A stretch of 64,000 bases of DNA from Candidula unifasciata (taxonomy: Eukaryota; Mollusca; Gastropoda; Stylommatophora; Geomitridae): contig CAJHNH020002076.1 in NCBI GenBank assembly GCA_905116865.2, positions 62,124 to 126,123 on the forward strand, given 5' to 3'. Positions 25,096 to 32,792 of this stretch are shown here, in pieces. Positions within the stretch are counted from its first letter, which is position 1, and every line of letters starts with the position of its first letter. The position numbers were made by a program, and so were the translations under genes. Below the pieces are notes generated by a model. It was not told the DNA's origin and ran no database searches. It saw only the letters and a list, made by a program, of their open reading frames with translations.

Positions 25096-28000
25096 CTTGG
25101 TATTTTTTCTTCACAAGAAGAATGTGGGAAAACTGCTAATGATTAAAACAAAAGCTCTTGTCTACCTGGTCAACCTATTCGCACCAGGAGAAACGGCTAA
25201 ATAGCTTTCACATATGATGCCTAAGAAGAATACTTGGCTTTAAGTGGCAGGGCAAAATCACAGACACTGAGGTATTAGAAAGAACAGGCATTTTCTCAAT
25301 GCTCCTTCTATGAAGGCTCAGGTGGCTAGGTCACAACTGGAGAATGATTGCAGAGTCCCTAAGGCTGGAGAATGGAGGATGGCAGAGTCCCTAAGGACAT
25401 CCTCAATGGTGAATTAAAGACAGTTAGAAGATGCCGAGGCTGACCTCTACTATGATTTAAAGATGTGTGCAAATGAGTAATGAATGATACAGGTATTGAG
25501 GTGGACAGGTGGGAACAAAACACCATGGACCGTGTTGATTGGAGGGAGCACATCAGAAAGAGAATGAGAATAAAGGAAGAAATGTTTCCAGAAATGATGA
25601 GAGGTGAGCGTCTGAGAAGAAAGACTAAACACAAATGTGGACAACAACGGTACAGTCCTGAAAACCCATGCTGTAAATGTGGAAGACTTCTTAACACTGG
25701 CTAGTCACACTGGCCATCGCCATGGGCTGTGACTCCCATGCTTCCTCATAGCACAATATAACATTTTTGTCTGAAAAGACAGAAAGGGGCCAATAATTTT
25801 TTTTTAATGGAGATAAGTATTTCTCACATCTGTGTATTTTCTCATGGAAAAGAGAGAAAGTTGGAATAAGACCATGTCTGCATTATATTGACAAAGAATG
25901 AAATAGTTTAGCCATCTAATGAGAATTCAGCCAGACCAGACCACATATGAGACTTTTTACAGTAGAACATCTGGGAGGAAGGCGAGAGGAAGACCAAGAA
26001 AGATATGGATAAATAGTGTAGATGAAACCTGCAAAAAGTTGAACACATCCATCACTCAAGCCACCCCAGAAATGCAAGACAAATATAGAAAACCATGACA
26101 CAACCTGGTAACAGTGAGATGACAAAAGAAAAGAAGAAGAAGAAGAAATATTTCTAATATCTTTGTAATGTTTCAGAGACCACTGATAAGAGACTGGGTA
26201 GACCCTATTTTTTGTACTTTGACTATCAGCCGTCCTATCTCCCACCTGGACTTCAGGGCATGGGACACGGATTTGACCTCATGTACCTGTTTGACATACT
26301 GCCTGATCAGATGCTGCAGTACTACTATGACCAGAACACAAGCCAGGCTTTCACAGAAGCTGACTTCCAGATGAAGAATATGTATATCCACATGCTGACA
26401 GATTTTATGAGATCAGGGTATGTAGTGTGTAAGATTGCATGAAATCAGGTATGTGGTGTGTAAGATTGCATGAAATCAGGGTATGTGGTTTGCAGGATTT
26501 TGAGAAATAAGAGTAAGTGGGGTGTAAGATTGCATGAAAGCAGGGTGTCTAGTATACAAGATTTCATTAAACCTGATGTGTAAAATAAAGGGTTTAATTA
26601 AATCAGAGTATAGAGAGATTAAAGGATTTAATAAAGTCAGAGTTTTAAGGTAAAGAATTTCATGAAATTAGGGTGTGTAGGCTGCAGAATGTTGTGAAAT
26701 TAGGGTATTAACAGCATTTAATGAAATCGTGTGTAAGAATTACGAAGAATCTTTGGACCCATCAAAGATGCAAACAGTGGTGAATGGAGAGTGAGATGAC
26801 AAAGAAGTAAAAACTGTATACAACAGGAAGATGACTGGTTGTAGACAATGAGGCAGACCAAGAAGATGATGGAGAGATAATATCCAGACAGACCTGCAAA
26901 TACTTGGTGACACCAACTGGAAAGAGAGGGCCAACCAGAGAGATGAATGGAGGCGAATGATATCTGCAGCAATGAACCTCAGGGCCCGAAATGCTGAAGA
27001 AGAAGATAGTATGTAGGATACTTCTTCTTCTTTCATCCAAAGATATAAATTCATTAGTGGCCATTTACAGTATAGTTGCAATATGCGCATCTTTTGACCG
27101 ACACATCTGACTTCTGCAGACAATTGTTGCCCGGGCCTACGATACAAGATTTTGTGAACTAAGGGTGTGTAGGATTTAGGTTTTCATGAAATCATTGTAT
27201 GTAGGATTTGAGATTTCATAAAATCGTGGTTTATAGGATTCAGGATTTCATGAAATAAGGGTATCCAGGTTACACACTTTTTTATATTTATTTACATGTA
27301 TTTCCAACTTGTTTTTATCATCGTCTTATAACACTGCTTGCGATGATTCACCAGTTTCTGTTGACTGTCTGATCAGCTCCCTCCACCTTTGAAAGTCAGA
27401 TGCAATGGACTTCATGGTTGTATGCCTAAAACCTGTCCGGTCAATTGAATTCTGTATCAAGGTCTTTCTTGGTCTTCCTCTTCCCCTCTACGGAGCCCTG
27501 TAGTACTGTTTTTGAGAGGCCATTAGATCTTAAGTCATGTCATTGCATTTTCGGTCCTTTTCACCGTAGTTAAAAGACGTTCACAGTTGACGGGGTACTG
27601 GTTAATTATACGGCTAACCCTGTCATTTGTCATGTGGTTTCTGTATGAAATGCCAAGAACTATTCAGAAAGATTTATTTCCAATGCTTGTAGCTTCTTTT
27701 CGAGTTCAGCTGTTAAGGTACACATTTTCACTGCGATATACATATAATACTAGTGCTGTGAGCAGTTTATATATATTTGTGTACATATTTTCACATCTAG
27801 TTTATATGGCACAGTGCGGCACAGCAAACACCTGCAAGCAGGTTAAAGTAAAAACTCTGAGATCATGCATTTTTCCTGTGGCTGCTTTTACTCAGTCTGT
27901 GAAGTAAAATATTATGTATTCTAGACAAAGCAATAAGGTCTTACTGTGTTCGTAAATTGTTGCTGTGATTGTTATTCGACATTTGCTTCGTTAATATAAA

Positions 28001-29035
28001 TTTCTGTAACCTATGGTGCCATTTCAATGGGTTGAAATTAATTCTGTCCGTATTCCATAGTCGTGGATTTCAAGCTGTACGATAGACATGGCCAATGAGA
28101 CACCTTTTTTTTGGGGGGTGCCTAGTTGACTATGTATCTTAGTGCACTTGTATTCATGGCGAGGCGCAGACGCCGTCTGGAGGTGACAGGTTCAATTCCC
28201 GGCACGGTAACTATAGCTTTCGATTTTTATGTTGTCTAGTGTGTTCTTCTATCTTTCTACTTCTTTCTATGAGTGCCGTTCACAATACTTTCTGTTACTT
28301 GATTAATTCAAAGTAAAATATTAGAACTTTTGAAATGAAATGCTACAGAAAAATTATTTTTATTCCAGGGCCAGGTTGTAGAAAAACATCAACATTCTGT
28401 GTGATCTGAATATGGGGGAAAAAGAGAGGGGGGGGGGGGGATGCTCAAAAAGAGCATCCTCTTCCAAAAGCGGCAGTATTTTGGACATGTTAAACATGGT
28501 GGCCTAGAGAGAATGGTAATGAAGAGAGCAGTTTCCAAACATGAGGCAGAGGTCAACCTCCCTGAAGGTACATACAAGACACTGAAGATGCATTGGCTGT
28601 GAAAGCACATAGGGCTGGAGAATCAGCTGGAGGAAAAGAAACTTTCAGGCAGAACCTAAAAGAGAGCCAAGCTTTGTAAAGGATCTACTGATTGATGATG
28701 ATTTTATGTGTATGTGCATATTTTTATACCATGTTTATGTCTATATATATGTATTCACATATTGTTTATATCTGTTCACACCTCTAAAGTTATGTTGACA
28801 TTCTTCACTTACATATTGATTAATTAATTATTGCAGTGATCCAAGTGTGACCTTAAGAGAGAAATTCAAAGTTCATTGGCCACCCTTTGACCCCAAAACA
28901 GAAGACAGCCTAATTTTCAGTTCCTCGCCTTCTGTTAGGACATCACCTTTGAAAGACCGCAATCATTTCTGGAATAAAGTGTTCCCTCAGTATCTGGAGG
29001 AGTACTTGCAGTCCAGTCACAAACAGGAGCTATGA
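10615..29035 (+). CDS. Type-B carboxylesterase, seven visible exons, oxyanion-hole exon not found
   Basis: A secreted or membrane-lumen alpha/beta-hydrolase of the carboxylesterase/cholinesterase family, expected to hydrolyse carboxylic esters. Coding exons: 10615-10857, 12919-13041, 18570-18815, 20979-21327, 24268-24459, 26177-26417, 28837-29035, total 1593 nt (530 residues plus stop). All introns are GT-AG and all phases agree. Residues 1 to about 25 form a signal peptide. GIPYALPPVGALRF is the N-terminal signature and SQEDCLYLNIYVP the EDCLYLN signature. Cys93/Cys109 and Cys235/Cys246 match the two family disulfides. The nucleophile is Ser183 in GGNSMGG, the acid Glu307 in TNNEG, and the histidine His415 in GMGHGFDL. 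The HGGG loop that normally precedes GDVIVVTFNYRL is absent, so the model is about 35-45 residues short. It could be a real gene with an assembly gap, or a divergent or decayed paralogue. Substrate unknown. Confidence 0.85.
10858..12918 (+). other. Esterase intron 1
   Basis: No second coding exon is needed between exons 1 and 2, since phases and family alignment join directly. Contains poly-G and poly-A/T runs (about 11220-11340) and, at 12785-12885, a scrap of an RNase H-type LINE tail. The remainder is unremarkable. Confidence 0.6.
12785..12885 (+). mobile_element. RNase H-type LINE 3' tail fragment
   Basis: Contains gacagagttcttatgggaat and caattgctgtggtgtcggt, then actcaactcagc. This parallels 37600-37670, where the same order ends in a tcaaatcaaatc tail. 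Confidence 0.5.
12919..13041 (+). CDS. Carboxylesterase exon 2 (first disulfide, EDCLYLN)
   Basis: 41 codons in phase 0 between gtttctag and AAG|gttggt. Reads VYDATQFPPICIQ then SQEDCLYLNIYVPARENK. The two cysteines correspond to the first conserved disulfide loop of the family. The usual 'LPVMVWIHGGG' segment should follow but is not in this exon or in exon 3. Confidence 0.85.
13115..13385 (-). repeat. SINE-B copy (esterase intron 2)
   Basis: Begins cttcttgttcttcg, the tail complement, then ctccagtggaaagttttggttg and the ctcagacagatgcacttcc block. Ordered as in the other copies. Confidence 0.75.
13720..13895. repeat. CA/TA microsatellite with three inverted minisatellite units
   Basis: A (CA)n run at about 13718-13735 and TA/CA runs at 13842-13890 flank three copies (about 13744-13832) of a 32-base unit. 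That unit is the reverse complement of the one amplified at 16015-16845 (gttgatccattcttgtgctg). Confidence 0.8.
13905..14897 (+). CDS. 5'-truncated LINE reverse transcriptase
   Basis: A 330-residue frame that starts inside the RT domain: TSGVRQGCVLSPLLF (motif B), LLFADDQALIAD (motif C, FADD form), INTEKTEVMSIG, FKYLGTTFTEDG, and the C-terminal AQGRPRTRWKDNIRET. Motif A and everything upstream are lost. After the stop codon the copy runs into a (GAA)n tail at about 14912-14930, as in other LINEs here. It sits in esterase intron 2, same orientation as the gene. The 5' end abuts a TA/CA microsatellite. Confidence 0.85.
   Translation: MARYGVSEHLIEVCKSLYRDCRSVVRINQGTSHPFTVTSGVRQGCVLSPLLFITYIDSICKNAKPMNEDLSKINELLFADDQALIADTVMKLQQHLTSMNEECKTNNMRINTEKTEVMSIGKKKTDLNIAIEYKGIKQASEFKYLGTTFTEDGKLDKEIDIRCSKANQVLGQLAPLLQHKTIPISTKRHLIQSIFIPTLCYQCQTWSLTTNHKRKLETTEMRCLRMAVGVTIRDKIRNEIIREQVGTEPILDYIQRQQVKWFAHLKRMPCDTIPYKAYMEREEGRRAQGRPRTRWKDNIRETLQQHDVPMVEAARRARNRTLYLPRHPQR
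15195..15490 (-). mobile_element. LINE C-terminal fragment
   Basis: Read on the minus strand, the end of this piece is nearly the same as 25890-26100 (catatgagactttttac, then a GRPRKI-encoding block and gtagatgaaacctgca). Upstream it gives TRQG and WFGHL-like strings. Dead copy. Confidence 0.65.
15500..15930 (+). mobile_element. LINE C-terminal fragment (same family as 7557-9275)
   Basis: Broken frames give LRSCIFLVATYNCESWTL, KYLGHIKRRGGLEKMVMEG and GKRGRGRPPRRWIQD, the same C-terminal sequence as the near-intact RT at 7557-9275. It lies back to back with an oppositely oriented LINE tail at 15195-15490. Confidence 0.75.
16015..16845 (+). repeat. 32-bp minisatellite, about 26 units
   Basis: Head-to-tail array in esterase intron 2 with unit core ggatcaactatggggtgacc plus cagcacaagaat. 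Most units differ by one or two bases (a/g swaps, tggggtg to tgtggtg). Three units near 16640-16735 are shortened. The same unit occurs inverted at 13744-13832. Confidence 0.95.
16913..17250 (+). mobile_element. hAT MITE copy, 3'-truncated
   Basis: Starts cagtgttgccacttttcttt and follows the 512-bp MITE at 60617-61128 for roughly 320 bases (for example atagcaattgatatgactta and gataaacttagcttggatg). The right terminal repeat is missing. Similarity stops where a SINE-A tail begins. Confidence 0.75.
17250..17305 (+). repeat. SINE-A tail fragment
   Basis: aaaatgctgaagttggtttt, then ctgtaaaggatacacaacta, matches the end of SINE-A copies at 10085 and 22265. Confidence 0.6.
17310..17470 (+). repeat. 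Degenerate tandem repeat, about 38-bp period
   Basis: Three or four diverged units share tatgtcagttttaccca-like cores at about 17346, 17384 and 17421. Confidence 0.5.
17605..17725 (+). repeat. CA-rich microsatellite
   Basis: (CA)n with interruptions, preceded by a C-rich stretch and followed by two copies of a 'agacactccat' string. Confidence 0.8.
17975..18115 (+). mobile_element. RNase H-type LINE C-terminal fragment
   Basis: Frame gives GVTRGSGQLTTPRGKARQTY, then WLLKMRTEHT. The GVTRGSG...GKA...LLK pattern recurs at 22667-22960 and 37480-37650. Confidence 0.7.
18315..18340 (-). repeat. (GAA)n tail on minus strand
   Basis: Seven CTT triplets, the complement of the GAA tail shared by the LINE and SINE-B families here. 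The adjoining sequence may be a short unrecognised copy. Confidence 0.5.
18570..18815 (+). CDS. Carboxylesterase exon 3 (nucleophile elbow)
   Basis: 82 codons, phase 0 at both ends, between ccctttgacag and AAG|gtaaga. Reads GDVIVVTFNYRLSWLGFL, then LPGNQGMWDQLLALRWVKEN, then DITVGGNSMGGESVSALS. The serine of GNSMG occupies the catalytic position. The preceding Glu and following Ala of the usual GESAG are replaced by Asn and Met. Confidence 0.9.
18880..19640 (-). mobile_element. LINE C-terminal fragment with zinc-finger tail
   Basis: Minus-strand frames give PWRRHIRRGNKMKEEM and, at the end, CYNCERLLLMQAGLASH followed by THRHGL-like residues: a C-x2-C...H-x3-H motif that closes the polyprotein. 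Related tails occur at 25190-25750 and 54305-54800. It begins about 65 bases after exon 3. Several stops. Confidence 0.7.
19915..20240 (+). mobile_element. LINE C-terminal fragment (7557-9275 family)
   Basis: Decayed copy of the same tail: an atgctacagaaaaattc start, a FGHIKCDGGLER-like frame and a gaagatggatacagcacac block, as at 15500-15930 and 28330-28690. Confidence 0.6.
20270..20978 (+). repeat. 46-bp minisatellite ending at the exon 4 acceptor
   Basis: Sixteen head-to-tail units, period 45-46, core tcactcatattttcaggg plus ttcatttctatttattcac. The cag|gg inside the last unit is the splice acceptor of esterase exon 4, and most upstream units keep the same pyrimidine-rich tract and cag|gg. 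Entering at the unit before it (20933) or two before (20887) reads GGT TGA, an immediate stop. Confidence 0.95.
20979..21327 (+). CDS. Carboxylesterase exon 4 (acid residue, second disulfide)
   Basis: Starts phase 0 after attttcag and ends phase 1 at GTAG|gtatag. Reads FIMSGTMFTTPSTPGSSD, then VGCKYENTDDTVSCLRTLP (second conserved disulfide), GELFPAPIKDL and VTLTNNEGAVEFFGPF, where the Glu of NNEG is the charge-relay acid. A gtaggt four bases earlier is a possible alternative donor but breaks the phase with exon 5. Confidence 0.9.
21437..21700 (-). repeat. SINE-B copy (intron 4)
   Basis: gcattcaccggctgtaagct start, then acttaagttatgtgtgcttatcc and ctctcaggatgatgcactctg blocks in family order, ending near the cccagaatc block. 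Confidence 0.75.
21945..22235 (-). repeat. SINE-B copy (intron 4)
   Basis: Starts ttcttcttcactttactggc and carries all family blocks through cccatagtagggccccaac. The second copy in 500 bases, same orientation as its neighbour. Confidence 0.8.
22265..22495 (+). repeat. SINE-A copy (intron 4)
   Basis: gtcggcgatctgtggcttag head, cgcttcgtaatgccggggtt, a degraded B box, aagcaatggcaaac and a aaatgctggggttggttct tail, as at 10085. Confidence 0.75.
22640..23650 (-). mobile_element. RNase H-type LINE fragment (intron 4)
   Basis: On the minus strand the RNase H core reads SSLRIEVQAVTAVFRWFDNQ, with the catalytic Glu region at about 23480-23560. EKEQSDSLAGSAPVNDI follows near 23270, a second partial block NEQADSSAP near 23080, and the C-terminal GVTRGSGRRSTLRGKA at 22667-22960. 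The NEQAD-type block appears twice, so the copy is internally duplicated or two copies adjoin. Stops and frameshifts throughout. Confidence 0.75.
23905..24145 (+). mobile_element. LINE C-terminal fragment with GAA tail
   Basis: Frame gives GHVTRLATDMAPQKAVLYRH, then RSRPCGRCTTEIQMTLKQ, and ends in a gaagaagaag-type tail. It stops about 120 bases before exon 5. Confidence 0.55.
24268..24459 (+). CDS. Carboxylesterase exon 5
   Basis: Follows ttcttttgcag, phase 1 at both ends, closing at AATG|gtgaga. The junction with exon 4 makes Asp (G|AT). Reads PESMSAGFLNELFQIP, then FKPSHDILCDYSMVVPTYKF, which corresponds to the helical region before the catalytic histidine in this family. Confidence 0.85.
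24500..24790 (+). repeat. SINE-B copy (intron 5)
   Basis: Full-length and same polarity as the gene: gtgtgggttccgggcccc head, gtcgtaaaagccgactgaat, ccctgagaggcaaggtacc, ctggtgaaagcg and a gaagaag tail. Confidence 0.85.
25016..25095 (+). repeat. (TG)n/(TA)n microsatellite
   Basis: A short TG run followed by about 65 bases of pure TA. An open frame over it (IYIYIY) is an artefact of the repeat. Confidence 0.95.
25190..25750 (+). mobile_element. LINE C-terminal fragment with zinc-finger tail
   Basis: Frames give WQGKITDTEVLERTG, HIRKRMRIKEEMFPEM and CCKCGRLLNTG, then an out-of-frame TGHRHGL tail. Same family as 18880-19640 and 54305-54800. Confidence 0.7.
25890..26145 (+). mobile_element. LINE C-terminal fragment with GAA tail
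   Basis: FSHLMRIQPDQTTYETFYSR, then RKARGRPRKIWINSVDETC and a tail of gaagaagaagaagaa, 30 bases before exon 6. Very close to the opposite-strand copy at 15195-15490. Confidence 0.7.
26177..26417 (+). CDS. Carboxylesterase exon 6 (catalytic histidine)
   Basis: Follows taatgtttcag, enters phase 1 and leaves phase 2 at TCAGG|gtatgt. Reads TTDKRLGRPYFLYFDYQPSY, then GLQGMGHGFDLMYLFDILP, with the histidine of the triad in the family-typical G-x-x-H-G-x-x-L context, and FQMKNMYIHMLTDFMRSG. The last exon bases and donor form the first unit of a minisatellite. Confidence 0.9.
26404..26725 (+). repeat. 31-bp minisatellite starting at the exon 6 donor
   Basis: About eleven units resembling tttcatgaaatcagggtatg plus a tgtgtaagat-type spacer. 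Unit 1 is the exon 6 end and its donor. Units 2-4 keep gtatgt or gtaagt; later ones decay. Splicing from unit 2 or later would put TGA in frame shortly after the normal junction (reading ...RSGYVVCKIA then stop). Confidence 0.85.
26730..27010 (+). mobile_element. LINE C-terminal fragment with GAA tail
   Basis: aagaatctttggacccatca encodes RRIFGPIKDAN and pairs with the same string on the opposite strand at about 57310-57360. Ends cgaaatgctgaagaagaaga. It splits the exon 6 donor minisatellite. Confidence 0.65.
27135..27275 (+). repeat. 31-bp minisatellite, distal part
   Basis: Four more units of the exon 6 donor array (ggttttcatgaaatcattg, gatttcataaaatcgtgg and others) resume beyond the LINE fragment, so the LINE arrived after the array formed. 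Confidence 0.75.
27300..27600 (-). mobile_element. LINE C-terminal fragment
   Basis: Minus-strand frame gives RGRGRPRKTLIQNSIDRTG, then DFQRWRELIRQS, typical of LINE tails. Confidence 0.55.
27830..27910 (+). mobile_element. LINE scrap
   Basis: aggttaaagtaaaaactctg, then agatcatgcatttttcc (KTLRSCIFPVAAF), the same as the start of the fragment at 15500. Probably part of the 28330-28690 copy, separated by unrelated sequence. Confidence 0.45.
28330..28690 (+). mobile_element. LINE C-terminal fragment (7557-9275 family)
   Basis: atgctacagaaaaattattt, a poly-G interruption, then a YFGHVKHGGLERMVMKRA-like frame and gtaaaggatctactgattga, as at 15500-15930. Confidence 0.65.
28837..29035 (+). CDS. 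Carboxylesterase exon 7 (C-terminus)
   Basis: Follows attaattattgcag. The split glycine codon continues into DPSVTLREKFKVHWPPFDPK, the standard family C-terminal block (G-D-P ... W-P), then RNHFWNKVFPQYLEEYL and TGA at 29033-29035. No GPI-anchor or transmembrane tail is visible, so the product is predicted soluble. Confidence 0.9.
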
Positions 29036-29370
29036 GGTTTTGTGAAAGTTTGAAAAACTTGAACTGAAAGATATTTACTTTCTTGTATTGGATGTTATGT
29101 GGTAACTGCCATTTTATTGGCGGAATGTTGTTGTAATTTTGTTTTAAAATTTTTATTTTATATATAAACATGGGTATATTCAGAATTCCTAACCAGAATC
29201 GTTCAAAATGTAACATTCCACATTATTTGACTCTGAAGCTTTAAAAAGTGTTAAAAACAATGATTTTCCAGTTTTGAATTAAAATAATGCAGAGGTAATA
29301 GATTGCACAGTTTTTTGTTTGCAGCATGTTTTGCCATATTATGTCAGGTGCATTACTACAGATCTTCTTC
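29036..29370 (+). other. Esterase 3' UTR region
   Basis: AT-rich sequence after the stop. The best poly(A) signal candidate is attaaa at about 29278-29283. No perfect AATAAA was seen nearby. Confidence 0.4.
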
Positions 29371-29374
29371 TTTC

Positions 29375-29720
29375 TTCTGCCCTTCTATCCCCCAATGGAG
29401 CATAGGCCCTCAACCAACTCACGCCAAGTGGTTCTATCCTTTGCCATTGCATGGAGCTCTCCACATGTCCTTCCCTTCTTTCTAACTTCATTCTCCAGTT
29501 CTCTTCTCCATGTGTTTTTTGGCCTTCCTTTATTCCTATGCCCCTGTGGGTTCCAATGCAAAGACATTCTGGTTATGCTGTTCTCCTGTTTTCTCAGTGT
29601 GTGTCCAATCCAGCATCTTTTCCTCACCTCTTGTTCCACTGGAGCCTGTTTAGTTCTCTCCCAAAAGCTCTACATTAGTTATTCTATCATACCATTTAAC
29701 TCCCACTATTCTCAGGCACC
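29375..29720 (-). mobile_element. LINE C-terminal fragment
   Basis: Minus-strand frame: MEQEVRKRCWIGHTLRKQ, then SLHWNPQGHRNKGRPKNTW, then TWRELVEGLCSIGG. A second copy of the same tail is at 52135-52330. Confidence 0.75.
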
Positions 29721-30290
29721 AGTTAATGGATGTCTGTAATTTATTAGTAATTGCCTTAGTTGTTCTCCAACTACAGTTGCATCAAGTGTAATGAAGCTCA
29801 AGAACAGATTTCTCTTCACTGAAATACGCAAATCACATTGCCTCTCTCTTGATATATTTTTATCTTATTGCTGAAGGATCAAGATGGTCACAGGGTTGAC
29901 CGTGCCATATTTGAATTTATTACCACTTCTCTTTGTTTGCACAAAGCAGGATTAGTATTGAAAATGTATCATATTTATATGTGGAATGTCAGTGTTTACA
30001 GCGGGGACTTTTCCCTCTTTTCAGAAGATAGTGTTTATACTGTGCTGTAGGAAGGCATGGGAATCAAAACCCACAGCGACGCACAATAAATGCCAACAAT
30101 GAAGTTCCTCTTATCTGTAACACACAACCTGGGCAGTATTTCAGAGCTTTTGTGTTGACCATGCAGCATGATCCCTGCCTGCATTGTTTACTCTAAAGGA
30201 AAGGTAACATGTATACGTTTGAAACGGTGCATTCTACAGAAGCTGCTAGATCAAACAGCAATGGTGTGTTAGTCCACCAAATTACACTTA
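29721..30290. other. Mostly unrecognised; includes dispersed repeat H
   Basis: At about 30150-30245 the blocks catgcagcatgatccctg, ttgtttactc and aaaggaaaggtaacat match 49435-49520. Otherwise nothing is recognised. Confidence 0.45.
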
Positions 30291-30294
30291 CTAA

Positions 30295-30725
30295 TTTTCC
30301 ACTTAACCTTTGTTCACATTTTGCTTTGTTTCCAAAAACCTTTGTTAACACTATTTTTTTTCCACATAACCTTTGTCTTAAAAAAAAAATATAACTTGTT
30401 CACACTATATTTCCACATAACTTTTTTTCACATTTTTTTCCACATAACCTTTTTTCACACTATATTTTCATATAATCTATGGTTACACTTTGCTTTGTTT
30501 CCCAATAACCTTTGTTAACACTATTTTTTTCCACATAACTTTTGTCATCTTTTTTTTCCTTATAACTTTTGTTCACACTGTATTTCCACATAACTTTTTT
30601 CCACATTATTTTTCCACATAACCTTTGTTCACACTATATTTTTACTTTTTACATAATCTATGGTCACATTATTTTTTCCACATACCTTTGTCCACACTGT
30701 ATTCTTATATAAATTTTGTTCACAC
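30295..30725 (+). repeat. Degenerate AT-rich minisatellite
   Basis: More than ten diverged units built on ccacataacctttgttcaca with T-runs. Period is irregular, about 30-45. Confidence 0.75.
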
Positions 30726-30730
30726 TGTAT

Positions 30731-30766
30731 TCCCCCCCCCCCCCACCCCCCCCCCCCCTCCCCCAA
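30731..30766 (+). repeat. Poly-C tract
   Basis: Nearly uninterrupted C run with two single-base breaks. Prone to polymerase and assembly length error. Confidence 0.9.
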
Positions 30767-30899
30767 TAATCTTTATTCGTTTTTTAAAACCCTTATTTCC
30801 CACCTTTGGCTTTCATCTCCAGATGAGACACAGGCAATCAGCCAACTCATGCCAGTCCCTCTATAGACTTATTCTTGAGTGGTTGGATTTTACAGCTAA

Positions 30900-31090
30900 A
30901 GTTTCCTGCCGGCTGGGATAGCCAGTCTCACATCAACCTGAAAAGATGAAAAGATATCAAACCATATGAAAAGTTGAACTGGTCAGCTTCACATTATCAC
31001 AGTCCAAATGACAAGTGAACGCTGCAGCTAGAAAACCTTCATCAGCACATTAGATGAAAAGACAGTGTTACAATTACAAAACAGTAACAG
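30900..31090 (+). repeat. Dispersed repeat G (part)
   Basis: The gaacgctgcagctag and ccttcatcagcacatt blocks match 39365-39400 (gaacgctgcggttatag, ccttcatcatcacat). Unclassified. Confidence 0.4.
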
Positions 31091-31119
31091 AAACCACTTA
31101 ACTGTGGTATCTGCCTTTG

Positions 31120-31245
31120 AAAACAGAGTGTATTTGCCTCAGAGGCAAGGAACCAACAGTCTGCATACAAATAAGCCAGATCTGTAAATCGGGATGTGCA
31201 AGTAAAACTCAAGTTCTAAATACATTTGAGGTCCAGCTGGATAAA
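31120..31245 (+). repeat. SINE-B partial copy
   Basis: tgcctcagaggcaaggaacc, agtctgcatacaaataagcc and cagatctgtaaatcgg in family order. Breaks off where the 43-bp array begins. Confidence 0.65.
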
Positions 31246-32515
31246 CATCGATAAATTTCTGCCGGAAAAAGAAGGTATCTCTGACAGACATATCTATCTG
31301 GCCATAAAATAAGATATTTCAGGTAAAATTCCACATCTGTCTGGCTATAAACTGAGGTATCTCTGGGAGAAATCCACATCTGTCTGGCCATAAACTGAGG
31401 TATTTTCAGGAGAAATCCACACCTGGCCATAAACTGAGGTATCTTCAAGAGAAATCTACATCTGCCTGGCTATAAACTGAGGTATCTTCAGGAGAAATCT
31501 ATATCTGTCTGGCTATAAACTGAGGTATCTTCAGGAGAAATCTATATCTGTCTGGCCATAAACTGAGGTATCTTCAGGAGAAATCCACACCTGTCTGGCC
31601 ATAAACTGAGGTATCTTCAGGAGAAATCTATATCTGTCTGGCCATAAACTGAGGTATCTTCAGGAGAAATCCACACCTGTCTGGCCATAAACTGAGGTAT
31701 CTTCAGGAGAAATCTACATCTGTCTGGCTTTTAACTGAGGTATCTCTGGGAGAAATCTACATTTGTCTGGCCATAAACTGAGGTTTTTTCAGGAAAAATC
31801 CACACCTGGCTATAAACTGAGGTATCTTCAGGAGAAATCCACATCTGTCTGGCTTTTAACTGAGGTATCTCTAGGAGAAATCTACATCTGTCTGGCCATA
31901 AACTGAGGTATCTTCAGGAGAAATCCACATCTGTGTGGCTATAAACTGAGGTATCTTCAGGAGAAATCTACATCTGTCTGGCCATAAACTGAGGTATCTT
32001 CAGGAGAAATCCACACCTGTCTGGCCATAAACTGGGGTATTTCCAGGAGAAATCTACATCTGTCTGGCCATAAACTGAGGTTTCTTCAGGAGAAATCTAC
32101 ATCTGTGTGGCCATAAACTGAGGTATCTTCAGGAGAAATCTACATCTCTGGCCATAAACTGAGGTATCTTCAGAAGAAATCTACATCTGTGTGGCTATAA
32201 ACTGAGGTATCTCTAGGAGAAATCTACATCTGTCTGGCCATAAACTGAGGTATCTTCAGGAGAAATCTACATCTGTGTGGCCATAAACTGAGGTATCTTC
32301 AGGAGAAATCTACATCTGTCTGGCCATAAACTGGGGTATTTCCAGGAGAAATCTACATCTGTCTGGCCATAAACTGGGGTATTTCCAGGAGAAATCTACA
32401 TCTGTCTGGCCATAAACTTAGGTTTCTTCAGGAGAAATCCACATCTGTGTGGCTATAAACTGAGGTATCTTCAGGAGAAATCCACATCTCTGGCCATAAA
32501 CTGAAATGTCTCTGA
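31245..32515 (+). repeat. 43-bp minisatellite, about 30 units
   Basis: Head-to-tail units containing ctgtctggccataaactgag and gtatcttcaggagaaatc. Variants alternate tctacatc with tccacacc, and some units lack 'tgtc'. Lies about 2.2 kb past the esterase stop. Open frames across it are artefacts. Confidence 0.95.
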
Positions 32516-32792
32516 GAACATATATGTATTAAATGAAGGGTGGGCCACATTTTATGATTTCCTTCCCTCTAAACCCTGGTTAAACACAGTTTCTCAGCCT
32601 CAAAATATAATGGCTAAAATGGCAGATAGCCAGTTGACCACTGAAAATCTGAAAAGTTATTAGTGGGGCTATAAGCTGAGTTATTTCTGAGAGAAATCCA
32701 CTTTTATGTCTCTCCATAATCTATTTTTCACCAACCTGAAATTATACATTATTTTGTTTCGTGAGATTTGTGTATTCAAACATTTTTCTTCT

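Noticed and set aside
24787..25204. Plus-strand frames over the TA microsatellite
   Set aside because: Most of the length is IYIYIY from (TA)n.
31209..32515. CRISPR-like direct repeats
   Set aside because: Units are contiguous without unique spacers and the DNA is eukaryotic; this is a minisatellite.
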